Positions 8,572 to 16,923 of a stretch of 64,000 nt of DNA are shown in pieces (position 1 is the stretch's first letter; every line of letters begins with the position of its first letter). Origin of the DNA: Planctomycetota bacterium (GTDB lineage Bacteria; Planctomycetota; UBA8742; UBA2392). The position numbers were made by a program, and so were the translations under genes. Location of the stretch: the NCBI GenBank assembly GCA_019186845.1, contig JABARW010000030.1, positions 34,321-98,320 of the forward strand, in the 5' to 3' direction. The notes below the pieces were generated by a model, which saw nothing but the letters and a program-made list of their open reading frames with translations, was not told where the DNA came from and did no database searches.

Positions 8572-8688
8572 TTAACCCTGGCGCTGCTTGTGGCGCGGGT
8601 CCTTGCTGCAGATCACGCGCACGACGCCCTTGCGCCGGATGACCTTGCAACCTTCACAGATGCGTTTGACCGAGGCTTTGACTTTCAT
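8572..8688 (-). CDS. rpmJ: Ribosomal protein bL36 (zinc-ribbon form)
   Basis: 38 residues, found by hand between rpsM and infA. It reads [20 protein letters not shown] and ends with PRHKQRQG. Cys11, Cys14, Cys27 and His33 match the C+ (zinc-binding) form of L36. The size and position between infA and rpsM are exactly as in the spc/alpha operon of many bacteria. L36 stabilises 23S rRNA near the L7/L12 stalk base. Confidence 0.93.
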   Translation of the reverse strand: MKVKASVKRICEGCKVIRRKGVVRVICSKDPRHKQRQG

Positions 8689-8738
8689 GTTTAACTCGCT
8701 TCTCGCGCGGGCTGGCCGCGCCTGCTTCGTCCTGAAAA

Positions 8739-8954
8739 CTAGTTGCGGTAGATGATGCGGCCGCGGTCAAGGTCGTAGGGACTCAGCTCGATGGTGACCT
8801 TGTCGCCGGGGAGAATGCGGATGTAATGCATGCGCATCTTCCCCGACACCGTGCAGAGCACCTGCTGCTTGTTCTCCAGTTCCACCCTGAACATGGCGTT
8901 GGGCAAGGCTTCCACCACTGTAGCCTCCACCCGGATCGCCGCTTCCTTGGCCAT
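8739..8954 (-). CDS. infA: Translation initiation factor IF-1
   Basis: 71 residues from ATG 8954 ([20 protein letters not shown]), the standard IF-1 length. It is a single OB-fold: [39 protein letters not shown], ending [11 protein letters not shown]-1 blocks the A site during initiation. An upstream in-frame start would add 20 residues of non-homologous sequence and is rejected. It lies between map and rpmJ. Confidence 0.97.
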   Translation of the reverse strand: MAKEAAIRVEATVVEALPNAMFRVELENKQQVLCTVSGKMRMHYIRILPGDKVTIELSPYDLDRGRIIYRN

Positions 8955-9061
8955 AATGCTCCACACCTTGCCGGTTCTGCTGAAAGCCGCCCCAGGCGGG
9001 CTCTCCGCGTGCAAAGCTCGCCTGATTCAGGCGTTGAGCAGTTTCTTGCGCGCGCAAAACA

Positions 9062-9160
9062 ACACGCCTCCGCTTTGCGGAAACGTGTGGGGCGAGAAGG
9101 CTAGCAATGGAGGCAAGGACTCGCAAGGTCAAGCAACAAAAAACTGCTTTCTCCTTGCCT
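9062..9160 (-). other. Structured map-infA spacer with two inverted repeats
   Basis: The 237-nt gap between map and infA holds a hairpin at 9062-9088 (ACACG with CGTGT outside, CCGC ttt GCGG inside) and a larger fold at 9111-9160 (AGGCAAGGA pairing with TCCTTGCCT, inner AAGCA with TGCTT around an A-rich loop). No convincing promoter or T-run was found. Confidence 0.5.
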
Positions 9161-9191
9161 GCGGCCCCGCACGGGTTCCGCGCCAAGAGCC

Positions 9192-10031
9192 TTAAGTCGC
9201 GATTGTCGTTGGGGCTCCCCTGGGCACGCTCAAAATCCGGTGCCCGCCTTCCACGACGGCTACGTCATGCTCAAAGTGCGCCGAGAGCGAACCATCCTGC
9301 GTCACGATGGTCCAGCCGTCGGCATGGCGCTCGGTCAATTCCGTGCCGATGTTCACCATGGGCTCAATTGCCAGCACCATGCCCACCTCAAGCTTCAGGT
9401 CCAGGTCGCGGGCGTTGCGGCCGCGCGGCACGTAATTGGGCACCTGCGGGGGCTCCCACAGGCTCGTGCCCAGGCCGTGTCCGACGAACTCCTTGACGCA
9501 CCACAGGCCGTGCTGCCCTTCGACGAAATCCTGGATGGCGGCGCAGACCGTGCGCAGCTTCACGCCCGGCCTGACCAGGGCAATGGCGCGGCGCAGCGCT
9601 TCTTCTGTGACCCGGATCAGGCGCAGCGCGTCTTCACTGACGCGGCCCACGGGCACCGTGATGGCACAATCGCTGTACCAGCCGATGCCGCGGGAGTCGC
9701 GCACGATGACCCCGACGTCGCCCTTGAAGAGGTCGCCCTCTTTCAACACGCGGTCGGAGGGCAGGCCGTGCACGATTTCGTGGTTCACGGAAGCGCAGAT
9801 CGTGCCCGGGAACTCAAAGGGAGCTCCGGCCGCCAGCACGCCCTGGAAGGCGGGGACACCCCCCTGCTGGCGGATGTGCTGCTCGCAGGCGCGATCAATC
9901 TCGGCGGTGGTGACGCCGGGCTTGACCATGTTCCTCATGATCTGATGGCACTCGGCCGCGATGCGGCCCGCCTCCGCCATCACTTCGATTTCGGAGGGGG
10001 TCTTGAGCCTGATGCGGTCGCCGCGCGACAT
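9192..10031 (-). CDS. map: Methionine aminopeptidase, type I
   Basis: 279 residues. It removes the initiator Met from new proteins. Metal ligands fit the pita-bread fold: Asp105 (KGDVGV), Asp121 (YSDCAIT), His185 (FVGHGLG), Glu223 (IEPM) and Glu254 (HFEHDVAV). His88 (VHGLP) matches catalytic His79 of E. coli. However, the E. coli GFHEEPQV segment reads SLWEPPQV here, so Trp192 replaces catalytic His178, and the loop between the two Asp ligands is about five residues longer. Order secY-adk-map-infA is classic. Confidence 0.95.
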   Translation of the reverse strand: MSRGDRIRLKTPSEIEVMAEAGRIAAECHQIMRNMVKPGVTTAEIDRACEQHIRQQGGVPAFQGVLAAGAPFEFPGTICASVNHEIVHGLPSDRVLKEGDLFKGDVGVIVRDSRGIGWYSDCAITVPVGRVSEDALRLIRVTEEALRRAIALVRPGVKLRTVCAAIQDFVEGQHGLWCVKEFVGHGLGTSLWEPPQVPNYVPRGRNARDLDLKLEVGMVLAIEPMVNIGTELTERHADGWTIVTQDGSLSAHFEHDVAVVEGGHRILSVPRGAPTTIAT

Positions 10032-10057
10032 GCCTTCTTCTCTCTTTCGGCAGCCGG

Positions 10058-10975
10058 TCAGAGCGCCGTAACCACGGCGCTCATCACCCCGAAGATTTCA
10101 TCCACGCCCTTCGTCGCGTCAATCTCGCGCAGAAGGCCCTGTTCCCTGTAACGCTCAACCAGGGGGCCCGTATTCGCGGCGTACTCCTCCAGCCGCTTGC
10201 TGACCTTGTCTGCCGCGTCGTCTGAGCGCTGGTAAGTTTCTCCCCCGCAGAGGTCGCACCTGCCTTCGACTTTCGTGGGGTTGAACTTGACGTGGGAAAT
10301 CGCGCCGCACTGGCGGCAGGTGCGACGGCCACTGATGCGCTCCACGATGACAGCGTCGGGCGCCGCGAAGTAGAGGGCTGCGGCAATCTGCTCACCGCGT
10401 CGCTGCAGCACCTTGTTCAGTTCGACATCCTGGCCCACCGTTCGGGGAAAACCGTCAAAGATGAAGCCGTTACCGCAATCGCCCCGCTGCAGGCGATCTT
10501 CCACCAGCCCCACGGTGACCTCATCGGGGACGAGCTTGCCCGCGTTTACGAATTCCTTGGCTTTGAGCCCCAGGGGAGTCTCGCGCTTCATGTGATCGCG
10601 AAAGAGGTCGCCCGTGGAAATGTGGGGCAGTTTCAGGGCCTGGGCAAGCTTGGCCGCCTGCGTGCCCTTGCCGACGCCGGGCGGGCCGAGGAACACCAGC
10701 ACGAGTTTCTTCACGGCGGGCTCCTTGGGTGCGATGACACGCGTGGCCGGGGGCAGTTTCTTCCGCGGTGCCGGCTTGAGCACGCGCTTGCCCTTGGTCG
10801 CGGCTTTGCGCGCGGGCTTCTTTGCTGCGCGCTTGGTCCGGGGCGGTGTCTTGCGCGCGATCTTGGCGGCCGCGCGCCCACTCCTGGACTTCGCGGGGCG
10901 CGCCTTGGGTTGTGTGCGCTTACGCTGCTTGGCTGCGGGTTTCCTGGCGCGCGGGGGCGCCTTCCTTTTCGCCAT
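10058..10975 (-). CDS. adk: Adenylate kinase with basic N-terminal extension
   Basis: 305 residues; normal Adk is about 215. Residues 1-90 are almost purely Lys/Arg/Ala/Pro (for example KKPARKAATKGKRVLKPA), like a histone H1 tail. The enzyme begins near residue 90: KLVLVFLGPPGVGKGTQAAK (P-loop), ISTGDLFRD, IFDGFPRT, and a zinc LID with CRQC and CDLC pairs. It interconverts ATP+AMP and 2 ADP. The ATG at 10975 is the first in the frame; a start inside the tail cannot be ruled out. Confidence 0.95.
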   Translation of the reverse strand: MAKRKAPPRARKPAAKQRKRTQPKARPAKSRSGRAAAKIARKTPPRTKRAAKKPARKAATKGKRVLKPAPRKKLPPATRVIAPKEPAVKKLVLVFLGPPGVGKGTQAAKLAQALKLPHISTGDLFRDHMKRETPLGLKAKEFVNAGKLVPDEVTVGLVEDRLQRGDCGNGFIFDGFPRTVGQDVELNKVLQRRGEQIAAALYFAAPDAVIVERISGRRTCRQCGAISHVKFNPTKVEGRCDLCGGETYQRSDDAADKVSKRLEEYAANTGPLVERYREQGLLREIDATKGVDEIFGVMSAVVTAL

Positions 10976-11037
10976 GGCTGCTCCTCAATGAAAGCGGGCG
11001 CAGCATAGCCGCGCCCGCGAACGTCGGCATACGGAAA

Positions 11038-12462
11038 TCAGCGGCGGCGCTGGCCGACCATGCCGGTATAGGCGTCGTAGTTGCGCTGGATGAGTTGAAC
11101 CTCGATCTTCTGAATCAGGTCCAGGGCCACGTGTACGACGATCAGGATGCCGGTGCCGCCCATGAAGCGGAAGAACATGCGGTTCTGGGACAACGATTCC
11201 GAGTCGCCAAAGACGAAGTGCATGGCCTCGGGAATCATGACGGGGACGACGGCGACAAGGCAGAGGAACGTCGCGCCTGCCAGAGTCATGCGCCGCAGAA
11301 TCTGGCTGAGGTAAGTGACGGTATCCTTGCCGGGACGGACGCCGGGGATGAAGGCGCCCCACTCCTTGAAGTTCTTGGCCAGTTCGATGGGGTTGAACTG
11401 GAGCTGGGTCCAGAAGTAGGTGAAGAAGAAGATGAGCACGATGTAGCCCAGAGTGTAGCTGAAGCCGCTCTGGTTCATCGCGTCCTTGGCGTCGGTCATC
11501 AGGTTACCCCAGAAGCCGCCGCCCGCTCCTACCTGCTCAAGGAGGCCAAACAGAATAAGCGGCAGGGTCATCAGCGCCGAAGCAAAGATGATGGGGATCA
11601 CGCCGGCCTGGTCAATGCGCAGCGGGAAGGTCTGGCGTTGTCCGCCGGCGACCTTGCTGCCTCGCACATGCTTGGCGTGCTGGATGACGATTTCGCGGCG
11701 CGCAAGCGTGATGATGACGACGCCCGCGGTGATGGCCGTGAACATGACCACGAGGGTGACCAGGCTGAGGAAGGCGTCCAGGGAAGCCTGGGGGTCCACC
11801 TTGCTGTCCAGCATGGGCTGCATGAGTGAAATGACGGCGTTGGGGATCGAGGCGATGATGCCGGCCTGGATAAGCAGGGACACGCCGTTGCCGATGCCCT
11901 TTTCCGTGATCTGGTCGCCAAGCCAGATGAGGAAGTAGCAGCCAGCCGTCATGGTGATGACAGCGATAACCTGGAACAGCCACTCGGGCTCGATGATAAT
12001 GGTGGCCGCGAGTTCGGGCCGGCTGGTCAGCAGGTTGATGGTGAAAATGGCCTGAAGGATACAGATGGGGATCGTGGCGATGCGCGAATACATGCGTATG
12101 CGGCGCTGCCCGCTCTGTCCTTCTTTCTGGATTTCTTCAAGCTGCGGCACGACCTTGGTCAGCAGCTGGAAAATGATCTCCGCGCTGATGTAGGGCATGA
12201 TGCCCAGCGAGAAGATAGTGAAGTCAAAGAGGTTGCCGGCGGACAGGGCGTTATAAACGCCCAAAAATCCGTACACCCAGCTGCCCTGCTGCTGTTCACG
12301 GAAGATCTGGGTGAACGCGACCGTGTCAATGCCGGGCACGGGGATGTTGGACCCGAACCGGTACACGGCAAGGATCAGAAGCGTAAACAGGGCCTTCTTG
12401 CGGAGCTCCGGAATCTTGAAAAGATTCGCGAACATCTCGCTTGGGCCGTGCACCTTATCCAT
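11038..12462 (-). CDS. secY: Protein translocase subunit SecY
   Basis: 474 residues, a polytopic inner-membrane channel with about ten hydrophobic helices. Signatures: YRFGSNIPVPGID near the first membrane segment, SLGIMPYISAEIIFQLL, GIGNGVSLLIQAGI, and the cytoplasmic loop FIPGVRPGKDTVTYL that contacts SecA and the ribosome. It pairs with SecE (encoded at 39855-40415). It lies between rplO and adk as in most spc operons. Confidence 0.97.
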   Translation of the reverse strand: MDKVHGPSEMFANLFKIPELRKKALFTLLILAVYRFGSNIPVPGIDTVAFTQIFREQQQGSWVYGFLGVYNALSAGNLFDFTIFSLGIMPYISAEIIFQLLTKVVPQLEEIQKEGQSGQRRIRMYSRIATIPICILQAIFTINLLTSRPELAATIIIEPEWLFQVIAVITMTAGCYFLIWLGDQITEKGIGNGVSLLIQAGIIASIPNAVISLMQPMLDSKVDPQASLDAFLSLVTLVVMFTAITAGVVIITLARREIVIQHAKHVRGSKVAGGQRQTFPLRIDQAGVIPIIFASALMTLPLILFGLLEQVGAGGGFWGNLMTDAKDAMNQSGFSYTLGYIVLIFFFTYFWTQLQFNPIELAKNFKEWGAFIPGVRPGKDTVTYLSQILRRMTLAGATFLCLVAVVPVMIPEAMHFVFGDSESLSQNRMFFRFMGGTGILIVVHVALDLIQKIEVQLIQRNYDAYTGMVGQRRR

Positions 12463-12537
12463 CGCGTCTTCTCTTCAGCCGACGGCCACGACCGCCGGAA
12501 TAGTGTCAGTGTCCCGCTTCACTGCGCGGGGCCGGAC

Positions 12538-12582
12538 AGGATAATGAGGCCCCCGCGCCAAGGCGAGGGGGAACATCATTAC
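12538..12582 (-). other. Hairpin with CATTATCCTG tail between rplO and secY
   Basis: Just after the rplO stop the - strand folds: AATGA pairs with TCATT, CCCCC with GGGGG, and CGCC TT GGCG caps it (a CUUG tetraloop). It closely resembles the element after fusA at 23441-23469, including a shared CATTAyCCTG. It could be a weak terminator or a promoter or processing site for secY. Confidence 0.5.
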
Positions 12583-13254
12583 TTACTTGGCCGGCTTGTC
12601 CTTCTTGGGCTTTTCCGCCGCAGGCTTCTCAGCCTTGGGCTTCTCCGCCTTGGGAGCCTTGGCTTCGGCGGGTTTATCCGCCTTGGGCTTCTCCGTCTTG
12701 GGAGCCTTGGCCTCAGCCGGCTTTTCAGCCTTGGGAGCCTTGGCGGGCGCCGCCGGCTTGGCCGCTTTGGCCGGCGCCGGAACATCGGCCTGGACCTCGC
12801 CCTTGAGGTTGATGCGCTCAGCCTTGCCGCCGGCGGCCGCGATCTTCTCGCGGGCCGAGCCGCTGAAAGCCTGGGCGCGAACCGTCAATTTCTTCTTCAA
12901 TTCACCGTCGCCGAGTACCTTCACGCCGTCGAGAACGCGGTTGATCAGGCCGGCCTTGAGAAATTCCTCTGGGCCGACAGTCGCGCCGTTGTCGAACACG
13001 TCGAGCTGGCTCACGTTCAGCACCGCGTTGACCTTGCGGAAAATCGCGTTGTTAAAGCCGTGTTTGGGCAGGCGGCGGACCAAAGGCATCTGGCCGCCTT
13101 CAAAGTAGAAGCGCTGGGCAAAGCCCGTGCGCGCCGAAGCGCCCTTGCCGCCACGGCCGGCGGTCTTGCCCTTTTCGCTGCCGGGGCCGCGTCCCTTGCG
13201 CACCATGGGGCGCTTGCGCGTCCGGGGCAGGGCTTTGAGTTGAGTCAGGTTCAT
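12583..13254 (-). CDS. rplO: Ribosomal protein uL15 with Lys/Pro/Ala repeat tail
   Basis: 223 residues against about 145 for E. coli. The N-terminus RKRPMVRKGRGPGSEKGKTA and the GGKGASARTGFAQRFYFEGGQMPL glycine-rich stretch (split around residue 45) identify L15. Residues 156-223 are a low-complexity tail built from repeats such as AEAKAPKTEKPKADKP. It binds 23S rRNA early in 50S assembly. The upstream rpmD gene usually found between rpsE and rplO is absent: only 98 nt separate them. Confidence 0.96.
   Translation of the reverse strand: MNLTQLKALPRTRKRPMVRKGRGPGSEKGKTAGRGGKGASARTGFAQRFYFEGGQMPLVRRLPKHGFNNAIFRKVNAVLNVSQLDVFDNGATVGPEEFLKAGLINRVLDGVKVLGDGELKKKLTVRAQAFSGSAREKIAAAGGKAERINLKGEVQADVPAPAKAAKPAAPAKAPKAEKPAEAKAPKTEKPKADKPAEAKAPKAEKPKAEKPAAEKPKKDKPAK
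12586..12789 (-). repeat. Tandem repeats encoding the L15 tail
   Basis: The DNA for L15 residues 156-223 is a degenerate tandem repeat with units like GCCTTGGGAGCCTTGGC and CCGCCTTGGGCTTCTCC on the + strand, coding KAPKAEKP-type units. Such tracts expand and contract easily, so length variation between strains is expected. Confidence 0.7.
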
Positions 13255-13352
13255 GATCTTTCTCTTTCGCTATGCGCAGGCGCGCTCTGCGCCTACTCGC
13301 GTACCGCCATGTCCAAAACCAGCCAGGCCGGCCACCGCCATGCTTCGTGAGC

Positions 13353-14078
13353 TTAGGCCTTGGCCTCTCCCCCGGCGTCCTTCTTGTCCTCGGCCTTGGT
13401 TTCCGGCGCGTCTGGCTTGGCCTCGGCGTCGCCCTTCTTGCCGCGCGGGCCGCGGGTGCCGCCACGGGGACCCTTGGCGTCGCGCTTGTCGCCGGAGCGG
13501 CCGTCGCGCTTGTCGCCCTTCTCGCGGCGGGCCTGGTCGCGCTTGATTTCCTCGACCACTTCGAGCTTGGGGCGATCGCGGTCAGGCAGCACGGGCAGGC
13601 CGCGCAGCTTGAACACCTCTTCCTTGCTGCGCAGGTTGTTCAGTCCGTCGAGGACAGCCTTGACCAGGTTCGTGGGGTTGCGCGAACCGTAGGCCTTCGT
13701 GAGCAGGTTGCGGATGCCCAGAGCTTCGGCCACGCTGCGCACCGTCGCGCCGGCCTTGATGCCGGTACCGGGCGCCGCGGGGCGCAGGTAAACGCGGCTG
13801 GCGCCAAAGCGACCCCACACGGCGTGGGGGATCGTGTCGCCGCGCAGCGGATAGCGGACGAGGTTCTTGCGGGCGTCACGGACGGCCTTCTCGATGCTGT
13901 TGGGCACTTCGCGGGCCTTGCCCTGCCCCAGCCCGAGAACGCCGCGCATGTCGCCCATGACGACGACGGCCGTGAAGCTGAAGCGGCGGCCACCCTTGGC
14001 CACCGCGGCCGTGCGCATCACACCGATAACCTTCTCTTCGCCCAGATCAACATCCCGGGCCAGTACTCGAGTTTTCAT
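13353..14078 (-). CDS. rpsE: Ribosomal protein uS5 with charged C-terminal tail
   Basis: 241 residues; E. coli S5 has 167. The N-terminal dsRNA-binding fold shows KVIGVMRTAAVAKGGRRFSF and VVVMGDMRGVLGLGQGKARE. The C-terminal fold has GTGIKAGATVRSVAEALGI and NLLTKAYGSRNPTNLVKAV. Residues from about 175 onward are a Lys/Arg/Gly/Asp-rich tail (RDQARREKGDKRDGRSGDKR and similar). S5 guards accuracy near helix 34 of 16S rRNA. Confidence 0.96.
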   Translation of the reverse strand: MKTRVLARDVDLGEEKVIGVMRTAAVAKGGRRFSFTAVVVMGDMRGVLGLGQGKAREVPNSIEKAVRDARKNLVRYPLRGDTIPHAVWGRFGASRVYLRPAAPGTGIKAGATVRSVAEALGIRNLLTKAYGSRNPTNLVKAVLDGLNNLRSKEEVFKLRGLPVLPDRDRPKLEVVEEIKRDQARREKGDKRDGRSGDKRDAKGPRGGTRGPRGKKGDAEAKPDAPETKAEDKKDAGGEAKA

Positions 14079-14096
14079 GTGCTTTCCGTGCCTGTT

Positions 14097-14459
14097 CTAG
14101 AACTTCAGACCTGCCTCGCGGGCGGCGTCGGCGAGGGCCTTCACACGCCCGTGATACTTGTAATGTCCGCGGTCAAAGGCGACTTCGGTGATGCCCGCCT
14201 TGATTGCCAGCTCAGCGATGCGCTTGCCGATGACCTGGGCGCCCTTGACGTTGCCGGCGTCCTTCTGCGCGTTGGCCTTGCCCACCGTGGTGACGGCGCA
14301 AAGCGTCTTCTGCGACTTGTCATCGATGATTTGCGCCGAAATGTGCTTCTTGGTGCGGTGAACACTGAGACGCACGCGGGTACCCGCCGCGCGGATGCGG
14401 TTGCGCTGGCGAATCGCGCGACGCCACTTGCGGTTGGTCTTGCGTTTTTGCTGGTCCAT
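14097..14459 (-). CDS. rplR: Ribosomal protein uL18
   Basis: 120 residues from ATG 14459 ([20 protein letters not shown]); an ATG at 14471 would add four residues and cannot be excluded. The core shows [20 protein letters not shown] and the C-terminal [21 protein letters not shown]18 binds 5S rRNA with L5. Order rplF-rplR-rpsE is standard. Confidence 0.95.
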   Translation of the reverse strand: MDQQKRKTNRKWRRAIRQRNRIRAAGTRVRLSVHRTKKHISAQIIDDKSQKTLCAVTTVGKANAQKDAGNVKGAQVIGKRIAELAIKAGITEVAFDRGHYKYHGRVKALADAAREAGLKF

Positions 14460-14531
14460 GACTTTTTCCATCCTTCGCGCCCTGCCGCGGGCGCGCCTGT
14501 TTCGAGGTCTGATACCGGCCGATCGCCGGGC

Positions 14532-15089
14532 TTACTTCTTGCCGCCCGCGCCGCCCACGAAGCTCTTGCCCGCCTTGAGCGCGATGTGCTCGCCTTCGTA
14601 GCGGATGCCCTTGCCCTTGTAGGGCTCGGGGGTGCGCAAGCCGCGCAGCTTGGCCGCGAAGTGCCTCACGGCCTGCTTGTCGATGCCGGAAATCTCGAGG
14701 CGCTGCGGGTTGGGCAGCTTGACGTTCACGCCGGCGGGAATGTCGACGTCGATGGAGTGGCAGAAGCCCACCATGAGGATCAGCTTCTTGCCCTCAATCT
14801 TGGCGGCCCAACCCACGCCCACAATGTCCATGTTCTGGAGGTAGCCTTTGACCACACCCTGGATCATGTTCTGAAGCAGGGCGCGGGTCGTGCCGTGCAA
14901 GGCGCGGGCCAACTTGCTTTCGTTGCGGCGGCCGACTTTCACTTCCTGGCCGGCGACATCGACGGTGACCTCGGGGCGGAAGCCGAACTCCAGCTTGCCC
15001 TTGGGCCCCTCGACCTGCACCTTCATGCCGCTGACGGCGACTTTGACGCCGGAGGGCACGATGACGGGTTGTTTGCCGATTCTCGACAT
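14532..15089 (-). CDS. rplF: Ribosomal protein uL6
   Basis: 185 residues from ATG 15089 (MSRIGKQPVIVPSGVKV). An in-frame upstream start would add 56 residues of non-conserved sequence. The two L6 lobes are clear: VEGPKGKLEFGFRPEV in the first, and the C-terminal signature PEPYKGKGIRYEGEHI with a GGAGGKK end. L6 sits near the sarcin-ricin loop and helps factor GTPase activation. Confidence 0.97.
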   Translation of the reverse strand: MSRIGKQPVIVPSGVKVAVSGMKVQVEGPKGKLEFGFRPEVTVDVAGQEVKVGRRNESKLARALHGTTRALLQNMIQGVVKGYLQNMDIVGVGWAAKIEGKKLILMVGFCHSIDVDIPAGVNVKLPNPQRLEISGIDKQAVRHFAAKLRGLRTPEPYKGKGIRYEGEHIALKAGKSFVGGAGGKK

Positions 15090-15189
15090 ATCACTCTTTC
15101 CTTCTCCCGGTCCTGCCGGGTGGGCCTTGGCACTCCTGCTGCATCGTGCACGGGCCGCCGTGGACGCGACGTGTCGCGCCATCAGCCAG

Positions 15190-15588
15190 TTATCCAACCT
15201 TGCAAAGCATCTCGCCGCCCACGTTGTGCTTGCGGCACTCGCGGTCGGACAGCACACCCTTGGGCGTGCTCAGGATGCAGATACCCATGCCGCCGCGCAC
15301 GCGCGGAATCTTGGTCACGGGCGTATAGATGCGGCGGCCGGGCTTGCTCACGCGCTCAATCTTCGTGATCACGCGCTCGCCGTCGGGGCCATAGCGCAGG
15401 TCCAGCGCAATCGTGCGCTGATAGCCTTCGCCGTCCACTTTGACCGCGTTGATGAAGCCTTCGCGCTTGAGCACTTCGGCCAGGGCCAGCTTCAGGTTCG
15501 AAAACGGAATCTCGACCTTGTCAGCGCCGTTGGCGTTGGCGTTGCGCAGCCGCGTCAGCATGTCCGCAATTGGATCAGTAAACGACAT
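15190..15588 (-). CDS. rpsH: Ribosomal protein uS8
   Basis: 132 residues, typical size. N-terminus SFTDPIADMLTRLRNANANG and C-terminal signature IYTPVTKIPRVRGGMGICIL with STPKGVLSDRECRKHNVGGE are diagnostic. S8 binds 16S helix 21 and in E. coli represses the spc operon by binding its mRNA at the L5 gene start; no such site was checked here. Confidence 0.97.
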   Translation of the reverse strand: MSFTDPIADMLTRLRNANANGADKVEIPFSNLKLALAEVLKREGFINAVKVDGEGYQRTIALDLRYGPDGERVITKIERVSKPGRRIYTPVTKIPRVRGGMGICILSTPKGVLSDRECRKHNVGGEMLCKVG

Positions 15589-15639
15589 TGTTTCTCCTAG
15601 GACCGGTGAGTATCCCCTGGGCTCTGGCCCCGCGGGACT

Positions 15640-15825
15640 TTACCAGCTGGCTTTCGTCATCCCCGGAATCTCGCCCTTGCTCGCAAGGTCGCGCAGGCAG
15701 CAACGGCAGATCTGCAGCTTGCGATAGACCGCGCGCGGCCGGCCACAAAGCTGGCAGCGATTGCGATGCCGCGTCGAGAATTTCGGCGGACGGCTTTCCT
15801 TGACTACGAGGCATGTGCGTGACAT
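15640..15825 (-). CDS. rpsN: Ribosomal protein uS14, zinc-binding type Z
   Basis: 61 residues, the short C+ form. It carries CQLC (residues 24-27) and CRCC (residues 40-43), four zinc ligands, and the motif [14 protein letters not shown]. The long zinc-free form of S14 has about 100 residues. It lies between rplE and rpsH as usual. S14 assembles late in the 30S head. Confidence 0.95.
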   Translation of the reverse strand: MSRTCLVVKESRPPKFSTRHRNRCQLCGRPRAVYRKLQICRCCLRDLASKGEIPGMTKASW

Positions 15826-15877
15826 GCGTTCTCCTGTGTTGCCTTCTCATGGGCGCCGCTGCGGCGCCGGGTTAGCG

Positions 15878-16462
15878 TTAGGCGGCCTTCTTCTTGCTCT
15901 TCTTGTCTTCGACCTTCTTCAGGGGCATGCCCAGCCCCATCAGCAGCGAGCGCGACCATTCATCGTTGCCGCCGCTGATGGTGAAGCAGATGTCCATGCC
16001 CTGAACCTGGGCGATCTTGTCGATCTCGATATCAGGGAACAGCGTCTGCTCCTGGATGCCCATGCTGTAGTTGCCGTGCCCGTCGAAGCTGTCGGGCTTG
16101 AGGCCCGAGAAGTCACGGATGCGGGGTACCGCCACGCTGATCAACTTCTCGAGGAACAGCCACATGTTCTTGCCGCGCAGCGTCACCATGGCGCCGATCG
16201 CGTCATTCTCGCGAAGCTTCCAGGTGGCGGCCGCGCGCTTGGCGCGCGTGATGACCGGCTTCTGCCCGGCAATGATCCCCAGGTCCGTCGCCAGTGTTTC
16301 CGGCAGCTTCTTGTTCTGGGTGCCTTCGCCGATGCCCATGTTGATGGTGATTTTCTTCAGGCGCGGCACGGCCATGATGTTCTTGATGTCATGCTTCTCG
16401 CGCAGGGCGGGCACCACTTCGTCGTGGTACTTCTTCTGCAGCCTGGGAATGAACTTTGCCAT
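15878..16462 (-). CDS. rplE: Ribosomal protein uL5
   Basis: 194 residues. Signatures: VPRLKKITINMGIGEGTQNK, QKPVITRAKRAAATWKLREN, GAMVTLRGKNMWLFLEKLI and FSGLKPDSFDGHGNYSMGIQ. L5 binds 5S rRNA and contacts P-site tRNA. A Lys-rich end (KKVEDKKSKKKAA) is slightly longer than in E. coli. Confidence 0.97.
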   Translation of the reverse strand: MAKFIPRLQKKYHDEVVPALREKHDIKNIMAVPRLKKITINMGIGEGTQNKKLPETLATDLGIIAGQKPVITRAKRAAATWKLRENDAIGAMVTLRGKNMWLFLEKLISVAVPRIRDFSGLKPDSFDGHGNYSMGIQEQTLFPDIEIDKIAQVQGMDICFTISGGNDEWSRSLLMGLGMPLKKVEDKKSKKKAA

Positions 16463-16516
16463 GTTTTGACTTCCGCTTCGAACTTGTTCGAACTGGGTGG
16501 TTGGCCTTGGGCCGGG

Positions 16517-16867
16517 TTACTGGATGGCCTCGCCGCTCTTGAAGACCTGGCCGGTGCTCTTGAAGTAGCGTGCCTTCTTGCCGTCCACGACCTTGAAGTG
16601 GATGCGTTCAGCCTTGGACGACTTGGTGTTGAAGGGCAGCACGTTTGCCACGGGCAGGAAGGCCTCGCGCTGGACGCGGCCGCCCTGGGGGCGCTGCTCA
16701 CTCTTGCGCAGGTGCTTCCACACCAGGTTCTTGCCTTCCACAATCACGCGGCCCTTGGCGCGGTCCACCTTGAGGACCTTGCCGCTGGGCTGCTTGCGGT
16801 CTTCGGCCGTCTGGGGACGGTCCTTGCCCTTGATGATCTGGACGAGATCGCCGACGATAATGTGCAT
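16517..16867 (-). CDS. rplX: Ribosomal protein uL24
   Basis: 116 residues. A KOW motif opens the protein (VGDLVQIIKGKDRPQTA, continuing GKVLKVDRAKGRVIVEG), followed by NLVWKHLRKSEQRPQGG and KAERIHFKVVDGKKARYF. L24 starts 50S assembly at the 5' end of 23S rRNA. It sits between rplN and rplE, as expected. Confidence 0.95.
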   Translation of the reverse strand: MHIIVGDLVQIIKGKDRPQTAEDRKQPSGKVLKVDRAKGRVIVEGKNLVWKHLRKSEQRPQGGRVQREAFLPVANVLPFNTKSSKAERIHFKVVDGKKARYFKSTGQVFKSGEAIQ

Positions 16868-16923
16868 GTTTCTGTCTCCGACTGCCTTTCCGGCGCCTGT
16901 GAAACGGCGCGGGTTTGTGCGTA

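Noticed and set aside
12586..12789. Repeat array as a possible CRISPR
   Set aside because: Repeats are coding (L15 tail), degenerate and without unique spacers.
13255..13352. Possible degenerate rpmD
   Set aside because: Read in all frames; no L30 signature remains in the 98 nt.
13272..15368. 698-codon + strand ORF across rpsE-rplR-rplF
   Set aside because: Spans three real - strand genes and their spacers; composition is that of a shadow frame.
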